In this document: positions 34,958 through 42,944 of the stretch, one piece after another
Numbering within the stretch: position 1 is the first letter of the stretch
Layout: the number at the start of each line of letters is the position of its first letter
Assembly: GCA_000721375.1 (NCBI GenBank)
Contig: JOGW01000023.1
Location: 1-64,000 of the forward strand
Length of the DNA stretch: 64,000 nt
From: Streptomyces sp. NRRL B-3428
GTDB lineage: Bacteria; Actinomycetota; Actinomycetes; Streptomycetales; Streptomycetaceae
Reading direction: 5' to 3'
Notes under the pieces: model-generated
What the model was told of the DNA's origin: nothing
The model's input: only the letters and a program-made list of their open reading frames with translations
Database searches by the model: none
Translations under genes and position numbers: made by a program

Positions 34958-36709
34958 CTACTCCTCGGTCGGCCCCAGGTCCGGTTCCGGACGCAGTGCG
35001 ACCGTACGGGCCCGGTGCGCCGCATGGAGTTCGAGGACGACGACTTCGTTGGTGCCGCGTCGCAGGACCGGCGCGGGCACGTAGAGGGAGCGCTGCGGAC
35101 CGCGCGACCAGTAGCGGCCCAGAGCGAAGCCGTTGATCCAGGCGTTGCCCTTCGTCCAGCCGTCGAGGTGCAGGAAGGCGTCGGCCGGCTCCGTCACCTC
35201 GAAGGTGGCGCGGTGGAACGCGGGCCCGACCACGGTGCGCACGCCGCTGGAGAAGGGCAGGTCGTCCAGCCGGGTGAGAGGCAGCGGCCGGCTGGTCCAG
35301 CCCGCCAGATCGGCGCCATCCAGGAGGACCTTGCCCAGCAGGCCCTTGCGGTCATGGATGCCCTGGCCGTAGTTCACCCGGCCCTGGTTCTCGACGAGGA
35401 CGGTGAGCCGCGCGCCCGCCCTGGGCACCGTGAACGCGAGGGCGTGCTCGTGGCTCTCCCGTTCGAGGACGCCCACCGGCTGCCCGTCGACGAAGACCTG
35501 TGCGCGGTCGCGTACGTGCTCGACCTCGAGGAGCACAGGGCCCTGCCGACCCAACTCGGCTTCGTACAGTACGAACCCGAAGTCCTGCTCCAGCTCCTCC
35601 ATGCCCAAAGGCCGGTGCGCCGCGACCGCCTCGCCGAGAAGGCCGGCATGGGCGAGCAGGCCGGCGGTCTCGGTGAGCGGCACCGCGCGCGGGGAGAGCT
35701 TCGGCCCGGGCACGGGGACGGGTTCTTCCGGCACCGGCGCGTACTTGGCGATCACCTTACGGAAGGCCGCGTACTTGGGGGTGGGGTCACCCGCCTCGTC
35801 GAGCGGTGCGTCGTAGTCGTACGAGGTGACGGTGGGCCGGTACGTGTGCTTGTCGTTGGCCCCGTTGGTGAACCCGAAGTTGGTGCCGCCGTGGAACATG
35901 TAGAAGTTGACCGACGCACCGGTGGCGAGCACTTCGTCCAGCTCACGGGCGGTCTCATCGGGATCGCGGACCACGTGGTGGGCGCCCCAGCGGTCGAACC
36001 AACCGATCCAGAACTCACTGGTCATCAGCGGCCCTTCGGGGCGCTGGGCGCGCAGCTCCGCGAGGTGGCGGGCCGAGCGGCTGCCGAAGTTGGCCGTGGC
36101 GAGGACGCCGGGCAGACTGCCGCGCTCCAGGTCGGCAGGCTGATCACAGGTGAAGAGCGGGACGTCGACGCCGTGGCCGCACAGCAGGCCGGCCAGCTGC
36201 TCCAGATATGCGGTGTCGTCGCCGTAGGCGCCGTACTCGTTCTCCACCTGGACGGCCAGGACTGGTCCGCCCCGGGATGCCAGGTAGGGCCGCACCGACG
36301 TGAGGAGGCGCGCGACATAGTCTTCGACGGCAGCCATGAAGCGGGGGTCGCGGGAGCGCAGCTGTATGTCCGGCTCGGCGAGCAGCCATGCGGGTATGCC
36401 GCCGCCCTCCCATTCACCGCAGATGTACGGTCCGGGCCGCAGCAGGACGAACAGGCCCTCTGCGGCGGCGAGTTCGAGGAAGCGGGGCAGATCGAGGCCC
36501 TCTTCCATGACGAAGCGGTCGGGCCTTGGCTGGTGGAGGTTCCACGGCACGTAGGTCTCAACGGTGTTGAGGCCCATGAGCCGGGCCTTGTGCAACCGGT
36601 CGGCCCACTGCTCGGGGTGAACCCGGAAGTAGTGAAGGCCGCCCGACAGGAGTCTGAACGGTTCGCCGTCGAGGGTGAAGCCGTGCTTGCCGATCTCAAG
36701 ATGGGGCAT
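34958..36709 (-). CDS. GH35 beta-galactosidase
   Basis: A 583-aa protein from ATG 36709 (GGAGCA upstream); a longer frame to 36823 covers the operator and is not used. The TIM barrel shows FRLLSGGLHYFRVHPEQW, RPGPYICGEWEGGG, AVQVENEYGAYG (acid/base Glu) and LMTSEFWIGWFDRWG (nucleophile Glu), then MFHGGTNFGFTNGA. C-terminal beta domains follow (VFVDGQPVG, HLDGWTKGNAWINGFALGRYW). There is no signal peptide, so it is cytosolic and would hydrolyse imported galacto-oligosaccharides. A LacI operator lies 77 bases upstream. It is convergent with the broken GH30 gene. Confidence 0.92.
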   Translation of the reverse strand: MPHLEIGKHGFTLDGEPFRLLSGGLHYFRVHPEQWADRLHKARLMGLNTVETYVPWNLHQPRPDRFVMEEGLDLPRFLELAAAEGLFVLLRPGPYICGEWEGGGIPAWLLAEPDIQLRSRDPRFMAAVEDYVARLLTSVRPYLASRGGPVLAVQVENEYGAYGDDTAYLEQLAGLLCGHGVDVPLFTCDQPADLERGSLPGVLATANFGSRSARHLAELRAQRPEGPLMTSEFWIGWFDRWGAHHVVRDPDETARELDEVLATGASVNFYMFHGGTNFGFTNGANDKHTYRPTVTSYDYDAPLDEAGDPTPKYAAFRKVIAKYAPVPEEPVPVPGPKLSPRAVPLTETAGLLAHAGLLGEAVAAHRPLGMEELEQDFGFVLYEAELGRQGPVLLEVEHVRDRAQVFVDGQPVGVLERESHEHALAFTVPRAGARLTVLVENQGRVNYGQGIHDRKGLLGKVLLDGADLAGWTSRPLPLTRLDDLPFSSGVRTVVGPAFHRATFEVTEPADAFLHLDGWTKGNAWINGFALGRYWSRGPQRSLYVPAPVLRRGTNEVVVLELHAAHRARTVALRPEPDLGPTEE

Positions 36710-36786
36710 GAACGGGTGCTCCAGAGCTGGGTGAAGCGCGGGGCCGCAAGGAGTGACCGCGGTGGCAGGAAGAGCGGAACGCCTCA

Positions 36787-36802
36787 TGTTTGCGTAAACA
36801 TC
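36787..36802. promoter_or_regulatory. LacI-type operator before GH35
   Basis: ATGTTTGCGTAAACAT is a 16-bp palindrome with one central G-T type mismatch, matching the copies at 29748 and 31178. It lies 77 bases before the GH35 start. Confidence 0.75.
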
Positions 36803-36869
36803 CGTCGTCTGGCAAGGCTTCATCCGAGGCAGCCGAGAGTTCCGCAGGGGACGGGCCTCGCCGACGGCC

Positions 36870-36918
36870 GCGGGCGCAGGCTCGTCACGGGGATCGACGA
36901 CTGCTCACGGTTCCCATG
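36870..36918 (+). pseudogene. IS481-like transposase scrap
   Basis: GRRLVTGIDDCSRF resembles the first catalytic Asp region of IS481-family DDE transposases (x-x-D-D-x-S-R). It is only 16 residues long and ends in a stop. Weak evidence. Confidence 0.3.
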
Positions 36919-37147
36919 ACGCCCACCAGCCGTCCTGCCCAGTGAGGTCTGCTGCGCGGTGCCTGGCGTATTGCGTGGCCCCGGCTGTTATCGGCACATG
37001 GGAGACACTCATCTTGACCGCGATCGCCGGCCCGACCTCGCGTACGACCAGCCGCGGCAGAGGACCCTCATGCCGTCGAGCTCAATCCGGGAGACGCATT
37101 GAGGTATAGCCGTTCTTCCTCCGGTGCGTACGGCAAACGTCCCCGGG

Positions 37148-37410
37148 TCACTGCGTGCCGGGCTCGCCGTCGAGGGCCTGGAGGCGGTCCTTCAGCCAGT
37201 AGCCGGGCCGTTGATGGAAATCACGTCGCAGTGATGCGGCAGCCGGTCGAGGATCGCAGTCGCCAGCACCTCGTCGCCGAAGACCTGCCCCATTCGCCGA
37301 AGGACTTGTTCGACGCGAGGATGACCGAGCCCCTCTCGTAGCGCGTGGAGATGACCTGGAACACCAGGTGCGCCTCAGTGCGCCCCAGCGGCTGGCAGCC
37401 GACCTCGCCG
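37148..37410 (-). pseudogene. IS21-type IstB remnant
   Basis: EVGCQPLGRTEAHLVFQVIS, TRYERGSVILASNKSFGEWG is IstB C-terminal ATPase sequence. A frameshift at about 37300 moves on, and a second frame ends in YWLKDRLQALDG, the family's C-terminal end. The Walker A half is absent. It is a second IS21 scar, distinct from the one at 17.2 kb. Confidence 0.65.
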
Positions 37411-37691
37411 ACTGGTGCGCGAGGCGTTGACCTTGCCGGCTCCGAAGCCTCGGCGCCCACCGGTACGCCGCTCGCCGAGGCTCGCTCCGCACAAGAAGAC
37501 ATCATCATCGATTCGCCCGCAGCCCGCTCCTGCTGAAGCCGAGCAACGATTCTCTTGACCGTGTACCGCAACTTCTTCGGCGCTTCCAGATCCGCCTACA
37601 GCCAGTCGCCAACGAGTGGTAAGACGTCCGCGCGACGCATAAGGTGAGCGGCCCGACAGCTACTGAGATCCGATCATGGGGGACGAGACTG

Positions 37692-38339
37692 ATGCAAGAC
37701 GATCGCGGGCGGGCACCGATACCTGCCGGTCGGAGCCGCCTTGGGCAGCACGCATGGGCATGGTGGCTCGGGGGAACGTTCGCTGCGATCGTAGGTGTGC
37801 TCGTGATCCTGTACGCCACTGCGCCGGCTCAGTCCGCCAAGGATGCTCCCTCAGCCGGCAGCCCGGGCTCCACGGAGGCCTCACCTACCGAAAGCGATGC
37901 GGTGCCCCCTCAGCAGCAAAAGCCGAAGAGCATCTTCGGCCCAAGTGGCGTGACGATCGACCTCACCAACGACTCCGGCGTTTATCTGGAGCTCGATGCA
38001 GGGGATCCGACAGTGGTGGCCAGCACTGACAAGCCGGACGTCCTGGCCAGGGTTTCAAACGCAGGTGGGACGCGCGATGAACTCAGCTTCTGGACGCCCT
38101 GGGGCCACTCAAGAATTGCGCTCTTGTCACCTGAAGCATCGGATCCGACGCAGGAAGAATGCGTCCAAGCTTTGGGCGACCAACGGAACTTGACGCACCG
38201 AACCCCCGGTGTGGCCCCGGGCGACCGAATCTGCATCGAAACCAATGGTGGGCATACAGCCTCGATGCGGGTGGTATCCGTTCCCTCCGAGGACTCAGGC
38301 TTGAAGGTAAGCCTGACCACGTGGGAGCAGAGTTGGTGA
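37692..38339 (+). CDS. Membrane-anchored protein of unknown function
   Basis: A 215-aa protein from ATG 37692, with GGGGGACGAG upstream. A short basic N-terminus precedes one transmembrane helix (about 25-48, WWLGGTFAAIVGVLVILYAT). A Ser/Thr/Pro-rich linker (about 50-80) then leads to an extracytoplasmic beta domain (GVTIDLTNDSGVYLELDAG, WGHSRIALLSPEA, GVAPGDRICIETNGGHTASM). The domain has two Cys that could pair (ECVQ, RICIE). The layout resembles small actinobacterial sensor or lipid-side proteins, but I do not recognise the family. It stands alone. Confidence 0.6.
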   Translation: MQDDRGRAPIPAGRSRLGQHAWAWWLGGTFAAIVGVLVILYATAPAQSAKDAPSAGSPGSTEASPTESDAVPPQQQKPKSIFGPSGVTIDLTNDSGVYLELDAGDPTVVASTDKPDVLARVSNAGGTRDELSFWTPWGHSRIALLSPEASDPTQEECVQALGDQRNLTHRTPGVAPGDRICIETNGGHTASMRVVSVPSEDSGLKVSLTTWEQSW

Positions 38340-38355
38340 AGTAGGCGCGCCAAGA

Positions 38356-38675
38356 CCTGCCCGCGCCACTTGCCGCCCGCCGCCGTTCCCACCAGTCCTT
38401 CGCACTGGGCACCAGCCCGCGCGGCAGATACAGAACCACGAGGCCGAGCAACACCCCGTACACCGCATGGAACATGACGGCAGGTGCGTAGCCGGGCATC
38501 CCCTCAGCCGTGCCGAGCTCGTTCAGCTTCTACAGGAGCAGGGTGACCGCGGCTGCGCCGACGAGCGCACCCCAGGCCGCCGATCACGGCCATGACGACG
38601 AACTCGCAGGACAGCATCACCGGGAAGGAACCGGGCGCCACATACCCCACATAGAAGGCGCAGCTCCCGGCCGAG
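38356..38675 (-). pseudogene. Branched-chain amino-acid ABC permease (LivM-like) remnant
   Basis: FYVGYVAPGSFPVMLSCEFV followed by VMAVIGGLG is the late-membrane motif of LivM-type permeases. A stop and frame change at about 38530 follow, then HAVYGVLLGLVVLYLPRGL, the typical LivM C-terminal end. The first two thirds are missing. Its upstream edge meets the duplicated P450 segment. Confidence 0.6.
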
Positions 38676-38719
38676 GCCCGCGAAGTCGGCCGGGAGACGG
38701 AACACCGCCAGCCTGCGTA

Positions 38720-39073
38720 CCACGTCCAGGGCGACCGACCATGGGCCAGAGCGGTCACCAGGTGACCGGCAGGGCATCAAGGCCGCAGACGCGACTGCCC
38801 GCCGCCCAGGTCAACTCCTCCTCGCAGACGGCCAGCCGGAGATTCGGCAGCCGCGTCACGAGGACCTCCAGCGCGACCTGGAGTTCCACCCGGGCCAGAT
38901 TGGCACCCAGGCAGTAGTGCGGGCCGATCCCGAAGCACGAATGACGGTTGTCGGTGCGCGCGATGTCGAATACCTCCGGCTCGGCGAACCGGTCGGGGTC
39001 CTGGTTCGCGGCAACGAACGGAGCAAGCACTCCCTGCCCTGTCCGCACCCGGCCCCCGGCATGCAGCCGTACG
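38720..39073. repeat. Duplicated P450 3'-end segment, copy A
   Basis: This stretch matches 60901-61253 base for base over about 350 bases with roughly 5% differences, including about 35 bases beyond the P450 stop codon. The breakpoints are near CACGTCCAGG on one side and CAGCCGTAC on the other. Confidence 0.85.
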
Positions 39074-39075
39074 CA
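38755..39075 (-). pseudogene. Cytochrome P450 C-terminal fragment
   Basis: From GGRVRTGQGVLAPFVAANQD to the stop it is nearly identical to the last 105 residues of the intact P450 at 60936-62195. The haem loop FGIGPHYCLG is kept. One change turns the HLSF before the haem loop into HSCF. The frame upstream of about 39075 is unrelated, so the oxygen-binding helix and most of the enzyme are missing. A segmental copy, not functional. Confidence 0.85.
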
Positions 39076-39323
39076 CGCCCTTGGTGTCAGACCCCGCGCC
39101 GGCAGCACCACAACGTTTTCTCCGAGATCTACTTCCGTCCGTTGGCCTGCACGCTGTGCCCCACTGACAGCCGCTTCGACCGTAGCGGCCGATACGGTCC
39201 CGGGATCGGACGGTCGCGCACAACCGCCCGCGCCGCATCCCGCGGCCAAGCGGCGTTGTCAGTCCCCCATGGCACCCTGCACACAGGGCCGGGGCCGGAC
39301 TCCGCATAGCCCCCACTCCCCGG

Positions 39324-40265
39324 CTAGCCTCCCCGCCCCTCCCACCACCCCCGAATGTGCGGGTTGTTGTCGAGGTTTGCCTGGTATGCCGCGATCACGG
39401 CCGTGTGGAGTTCGTCGATGGCCGTGTCGGAGAGGCGGGAGCGTAGCCAGGCCATGCGGATGCGGGCGGTGAGGGGATCGCCCGTGAGGGGGCGCAGGAC
39501 CAGGCCGTCGGATTCGCGGGCCGTGGCCTGGTAGAGGCCCACCGCGCGGCCCTCGGCGATCATGCGGCGGTTGAGCTGCCAGTCGGCGAGGCGGTGGCGG
39601 AAGCGCGGGACGAAGCCCGCCGCGGCGCAGGCGGCCGTGAAGTGCTCGGGGCCGCCGTCGTCGCCGCACTGCAGACCGAGCCACTCCTCGTCCGCCAGGT
39701 CGCCGAGGTCGATCCAAGGCTGCGCTGCGAGCCGGTGGTGCGTCGAGAGCCCCACGTACAGCGGCTCCTCGGCGATCAGCGTGCGGACCCGGGCCGCCTC
39801 AGGGAGCGGCAGTTCGAAGTCGCCCATCTCGGCGTACAGGATCGCGTCGAAGTGACCGGCCGCCAACTGCCGGGCCAGCGCGGTGACGGAGTCGATGTTC
39901 TCCACCAGCAGCTCCTGCCCAGCGAGCCGTGGCTCCGACTCCGTCAGCAAGGTGTGCAGCAGGACCAGGGACACGCCGCCCAGCCGAATCGTCCCCGTGG
40001 CGGCGACCGACCTGGCGCCCGCCGAGAGCGCCTCCATCTCACCCAGGACCCGGCGCGCCCGGTCCAGTACATACACACCGAGCTCGGTGGGCTCCACGCC
40101 GTGCGCGCTGCGGGTGAACAGCTCGCCGCCCGCGACCCGTTCGATCCGGCGCAGCTGGGCGGAGAGAGCGGGCTGCGAGACCCCCAGGCGGCGGGCCGCG
40201 CGGGCCAGCGAACCGGCCTCCTCTATCCGGCAGACAGCTTCCAGATGCCTCAACTCCAGCTGCAT
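39324..40265 (-). CDS. LysR-family transcriptional regulator
   Basis: A 313-aa regulator. The N-terminal winged helix-turn-helix reads LRHLEAVCRIEEAGSLARAA and LGVSQPALSAQLRRIE. The C-terminal effector domain (about 90-300) has the LysR substrate-binding fold (GTIRLGGVSLVLLHTLL, FDAILYAEMGDFEL, EPLYVGLSTHHRLA). It is divergent from a secreted M4 metalloprotease gene, with a TAAC-N6-GTTA site in between. In Streptomyces, LysR genes divergent from secreted protease genes (snpR/snpA is the known case) activate the protease, so the same is likely here. Confidence 0.9.
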   Translation of the reverse strand: MQLELRHLEAVCRIEEAGSLARAARRLGVSQPALSAQLRRIERVAGGELFTRSAHGVEPTELGVYVLDRARRVLGEMEALSAGARSVAATGTIRLGGVSLVLLHTLLTESEPRLAGQELLVENIDSVTALARQLAAGHFDAILYAEMGDFELPLPEAARVRTLIAEEPLYVGLSTHHRLAAQPWIDLGDLADEEWLGLQCGDDGGPEHFTAACAAAGFVPRFRHRLADWQLNRRMIAEGRAVGLYQATARESDGLVLRPLTGDPLTARIRMAWLRSRLSDTAIDELHTAVIAAYQANLDNNPHIRGWWEGRGG

Positions 40266-40277
40266 TTCCGCAGCTTA

Positions 40278-40291
40278 TAACCCTGATGTTA
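40278..40291. promoter_or_regulatory. Candidate LysR binding site
   Basis: TAACCCTGATGTTA, an inverted repeat TAAC-N6-GTTA, 12 bases before the LysR start in the LysR/protease gap. It fits the T-N11-A rule for LysR sites. Confidence 0.5.
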
Positions 40292-40420
40292 GAGCCGGTG
40301 GGATATCCCCGTCAGCCATGTGCATGCCGATACTTCCGTTCCGGGAGAGCGCTCCTGCCCCTCCCTGCCTCCCGCACCATGCACGGCCTCTCATGCCTCA
40401 CCCCCCCGATGGGAGAAAAC

Positions 40421-42610
40421 GTGAAGTCCAGCAGGCTCACGGCGGTGGCCGCGACCCTCGCGCTCGTCGCCGGTTTGGCCGGATCACTCGCCGGCACCTC
40501 GGCGGCCGCCGGCAAGTCCCCCACACCCCCGGGCTCCGGCAAGGCGGCGGCTCTTGCCGCTGCCGACTCCGCAGCGCGCAACGGCCTCGACGGCCTCGCC
40601 CACGGCGGCGACGAGGAACTCGTCCGCACCCGCGTCATCCCCTGGGACAACGGTCTCTACTACACCGCGTACGAGCGCACCTACCGCGGCCTGCCCGTGG
40701 CGGGCGGCGACGCGGTGGTCCTCGCCGATTCCAAGGGCCGGGTACGCGACATCACCGCCGCGGCCAGCCCCGACATCGCCGTCGGTACCACCGCCAAGGT
40801 GACGGCTGCCGAGGCGCTCGCCGCCGCCAAGAAGCAGCTGGCCTCGGTCGAGGAATCCTCCGAGCCCGTACTCACGGTCCTGCTCAAGGGCTCGAAGGCG
40901 GTGCTCACTTGGCAGACCACAGTGATCGGCCGTACCTCCGCCGGTGCTCCGAGTGCGCTGCTCACCTACGTCGACGCCCGCACCGGAAGGATCGCCCAGT
41001 CCCAGGACAAGGTCGCCCACGCCGACGGGCACGGGTACCACAGCGGTGACGTCACCATCGACACGGCAGCCTCCTCGATGAGCGACCCGAACCGGTCCGG
41101 CTTCAAGTGCGGCGGCCAGAACGGCAGCGTGTACAGCGGCTCCTCGCCGTGGGGCAACGGCGGGGCGAACGACCTCGTGACGGCCTGCGTCGACGTCATG
41201 TACGCGGCCCAGCGCGAGTACGACATGCTCAAGGACTGGTTCGGCTACAACGGCCAGAACGGGCAGGGTGGACTGGCCCCGGCACGGGTGGGGCTGAACG
41301 AGGCCAACGCGTACTACACCGGGTCGTACACCACGTACGGTCGCAGCGCGGCCTCGACCAACCAGGTCACCTCGATCGACGTGGTGGCGCACGAGTACGG
41401 CCACGAGATCTTCGACAGGACCCCGGGCAGCTCCGGCCTGTCGATGGAGAACGCCGGCCTGAACGAGTCGACCGGTGACATCTTCGCGGCACTCACCGAG
41501 GCCTACGCCAACAATCCCAAGGACACCCCCGATTACCTCGTCGGCGAGAAGGTGAACTTCTCCGGCGACAACAAGCCCATCCGCTACATGTACGACCCCT
41601 CGCTGCACAACGACGACCCCAACTGCTTCAACCAGCTGACCTCGAACACCGAGGAGCACGCGGGCGCAGGCCCGCAGAACCACTGGTTCTACCTGCTGGC
41701 CGAGGGTTCCAGCCCGGGCGGCGGCAAGCCCGCCAGCCCCATATGTTCCGGCGGCCCGTCCTCGGTCACCGGCATCGGCATCCAGAAGGCCGGCAAGATC
41801 TTCATGGGCGCCCTGCTGAGCAAGACCTCCTCCTGGAATCACGCGGCGGTCCGCAAGGCCACTCTGGCCTCCGCGAAGAACACCTACGGGAGCGCGGAGT
41901 GCAACGTTGTGAAGGCCGCGTGGAACGCCGTCGCCGTACCTGCCCAGTCCGGCGAAACCGACTGCGGCAGCACCAACCCCGGCAATGACTTCTCGCTGTC
42001 GCTGAGCCCGGCCTCCGGTTCGGTCAAGGCAGGTGCGTCCGTGGAGTCCACCGTCTCGACCTCCACCTCCTCGGGCAGCGCGCAGACCGTGCAGTTCAGC
42101 GCCTCGGGTCAGCCCAGTGGTGTCACGGTCAGCTTCTCGCCCACCTCGGTGAGCTCGGGCAACTCCTCCAAGATGACGATCTCGGTGGCGTCCGGCACGG
42201 CCGACGGCAGCTACTCGATCAGCGTCAAGGGCAAGGGCGCCGTCGAGCACACCGCCACCTACAACCTGACGGTCGGCTCGAGCACCCCGCCGCCGGCCGG
42301 GTGTGACGACGTCGAGAGCACCTTCGAGGGCCAGTTGGGCCAGGGCCAGGCGCAGATCCAGCCGAACGGCTCGTACTACACCTCGAACGTCTCCGGCACC
42401 CACGTCGGCTGTCTGCGCGGCCCGGCCGGCGCCGACTTCGACCTCCACCTGCAGAAGTGGAGCGGTGCGGGCTGGACCACCCTGGCCGAGTCCACCACTC
42501 CCGGTGAGAACGAGGACATCAGCTACGACGGCACCGCCGGCTACTACCGCTACGTGGTGGATGCCTACAGCGGCTCCGGCAGCTACACGCTGGGCGTGAG
42601 CGCCCCGTAG
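40421..42610 (+). CDS. Secreted M4 (thermolysin-type) metallopeptidase
   Basis: A 729-aa prepro-enzyme. GTG 40421 follows GGGAG at five bases. It has a Sec signal (about 1-30), an FTP/PepSY inhibitory propeptide (about 50-200; ERTYRGLPVAGGDAVVL), and a catalytic domain with HEYGH (zinc ligands His324, His328; Glu325 the base) and NAGLNESTGD (third zinc ligand Glu349). The C-terminal half holds an NHWFYLLAEGSS segment with the transition-state His region. Two C-terminal modules follow: a Ser/Thr-rich beta-sandwich (about 525-620) and a pre-peptidase C-terminal domain (about 625-729; GYYRYVVDAYSGSGSYTL). It digests extracellular protein. It is probably activated by the divergent LysR. Confidence 0.93.
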   Translation: MKSSRLTAVAATLALVAGLAGSLAGTSAAAGKSPTPPGSGKAAALAAADSAARNGLDGLAHGGDEELVRTRVIPWDNGLYYTAYERTYRGLPVAGGDAVVLADSKGRVRDITAAASPDIAVGTTAKVTAAEALAAAKKQLASVEESSEPVLTVLLKGSKAVLTWQTTVIGRTSAGAPSALLTYVDARTGRIAQSQDKVAHADGHGYHSGDVTIDTAASSMSDPNRSGFKCGGQNGSVYSGSSPWGNGGANDLVTACVDVMYAAQREYDMLKDWFGYNGQNGQGGLAPARVGLNEANAYYTGSYTTYGRSAASTNQVTSIDVVAHEYGHEIFDRTPGSSGLSMENAGLNESTGDIFAALTEAYANNPKDTPDYLVGEKVNFSGDNKPIRYMYDPSLHNDDPNCFNQLTSNTEEHAGAGPQNHWFYLLAEGSSPGGGKPASPICSGGPSSVTGIGIQKAGKIFMGALLSKTSSWNHAAVRKATLASAKNTYGSAECNVVKAAWNAVAVPAQSGETDCGSTNPGNDFSLSLSPASGSVKAGASVESTVSTSTSSGSAQTVQFSASGQPSGVTVSFSPTSVSSGNSSKMTISVASGTADGSYSISVKGKGAVEHTATYNLTVGSSTPPPAGCDDVESTFEGQLGQGQAQIQPNGSYYTSNVSGTHVGCLRGPAGADFDLHLQKWSGAGWTTLAESTTPGENEDISYDGTAGYYRYVVDAYSGSGSYTLGVSAP

Positions 42611-42634
42611 GCCACTGCCGGCAGGGGAACAGGA

Positions 42635-42663
42635 GTCCCGCGGCGGCAAACCCGCCGCGGGAC
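42635..42663 (+). terminator. Terminator hairpin 1 after the protease gene
   Basis: GTCCCGCGGCGG and its exact complement form a 12-bp stem with loop CAAAC, 25 bases after the protease stop. No T-run follows, as is common in Streptomyces. Confidence 0.8.
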
Positions 42664-42674
42664 AACGGGGAACG

Positions 42675-42709
42675 GGAGTGCCGCGGCGGCGAACCCGCCG
42701 CGGCACTCC
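42675..42709 (+). terminator. Terminator hairpin 2 after the protease gene
   Basis: A perfect 15-bp stem, GGAGTGCCGCGGCGG with loop CGAAC and exact complement, 11 bases after hairpin 1. A GCGGCGG core and near-identical loop are shared with hairpin 1, so the pair may have arisen by tandem duplication. Confidence 0.8.
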
Positions 42710-42944
42710 TTCCGTTGTTCCGGCAGTGGGAGGCCGGGACAACGGCGGCGACGGAGCGGGGCATTGGGTGCCGCTCCGTCGTCGGGGGACCCGCGGGCTG
42801 CTACCGGCGGCGGCCAGAGGACCAGGCCTGGGCTTCCTGGCAAGAATCAGCTGAACCGCCAGGTGCGCTTCTGCAAGCCGCCGTTGCAGAGGGGCGTGCC
42901 CTACCCACCCGGTAACCTGACCATGGGCAGGGGAAGGAAGGGCC

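Noticed and set aside
39090-39235. Possible IS1182-type transposase piece (FSEIYFRPLACTLCP)
   Set aside because: Only one weak Cys-containing motif; not enough to call a family.
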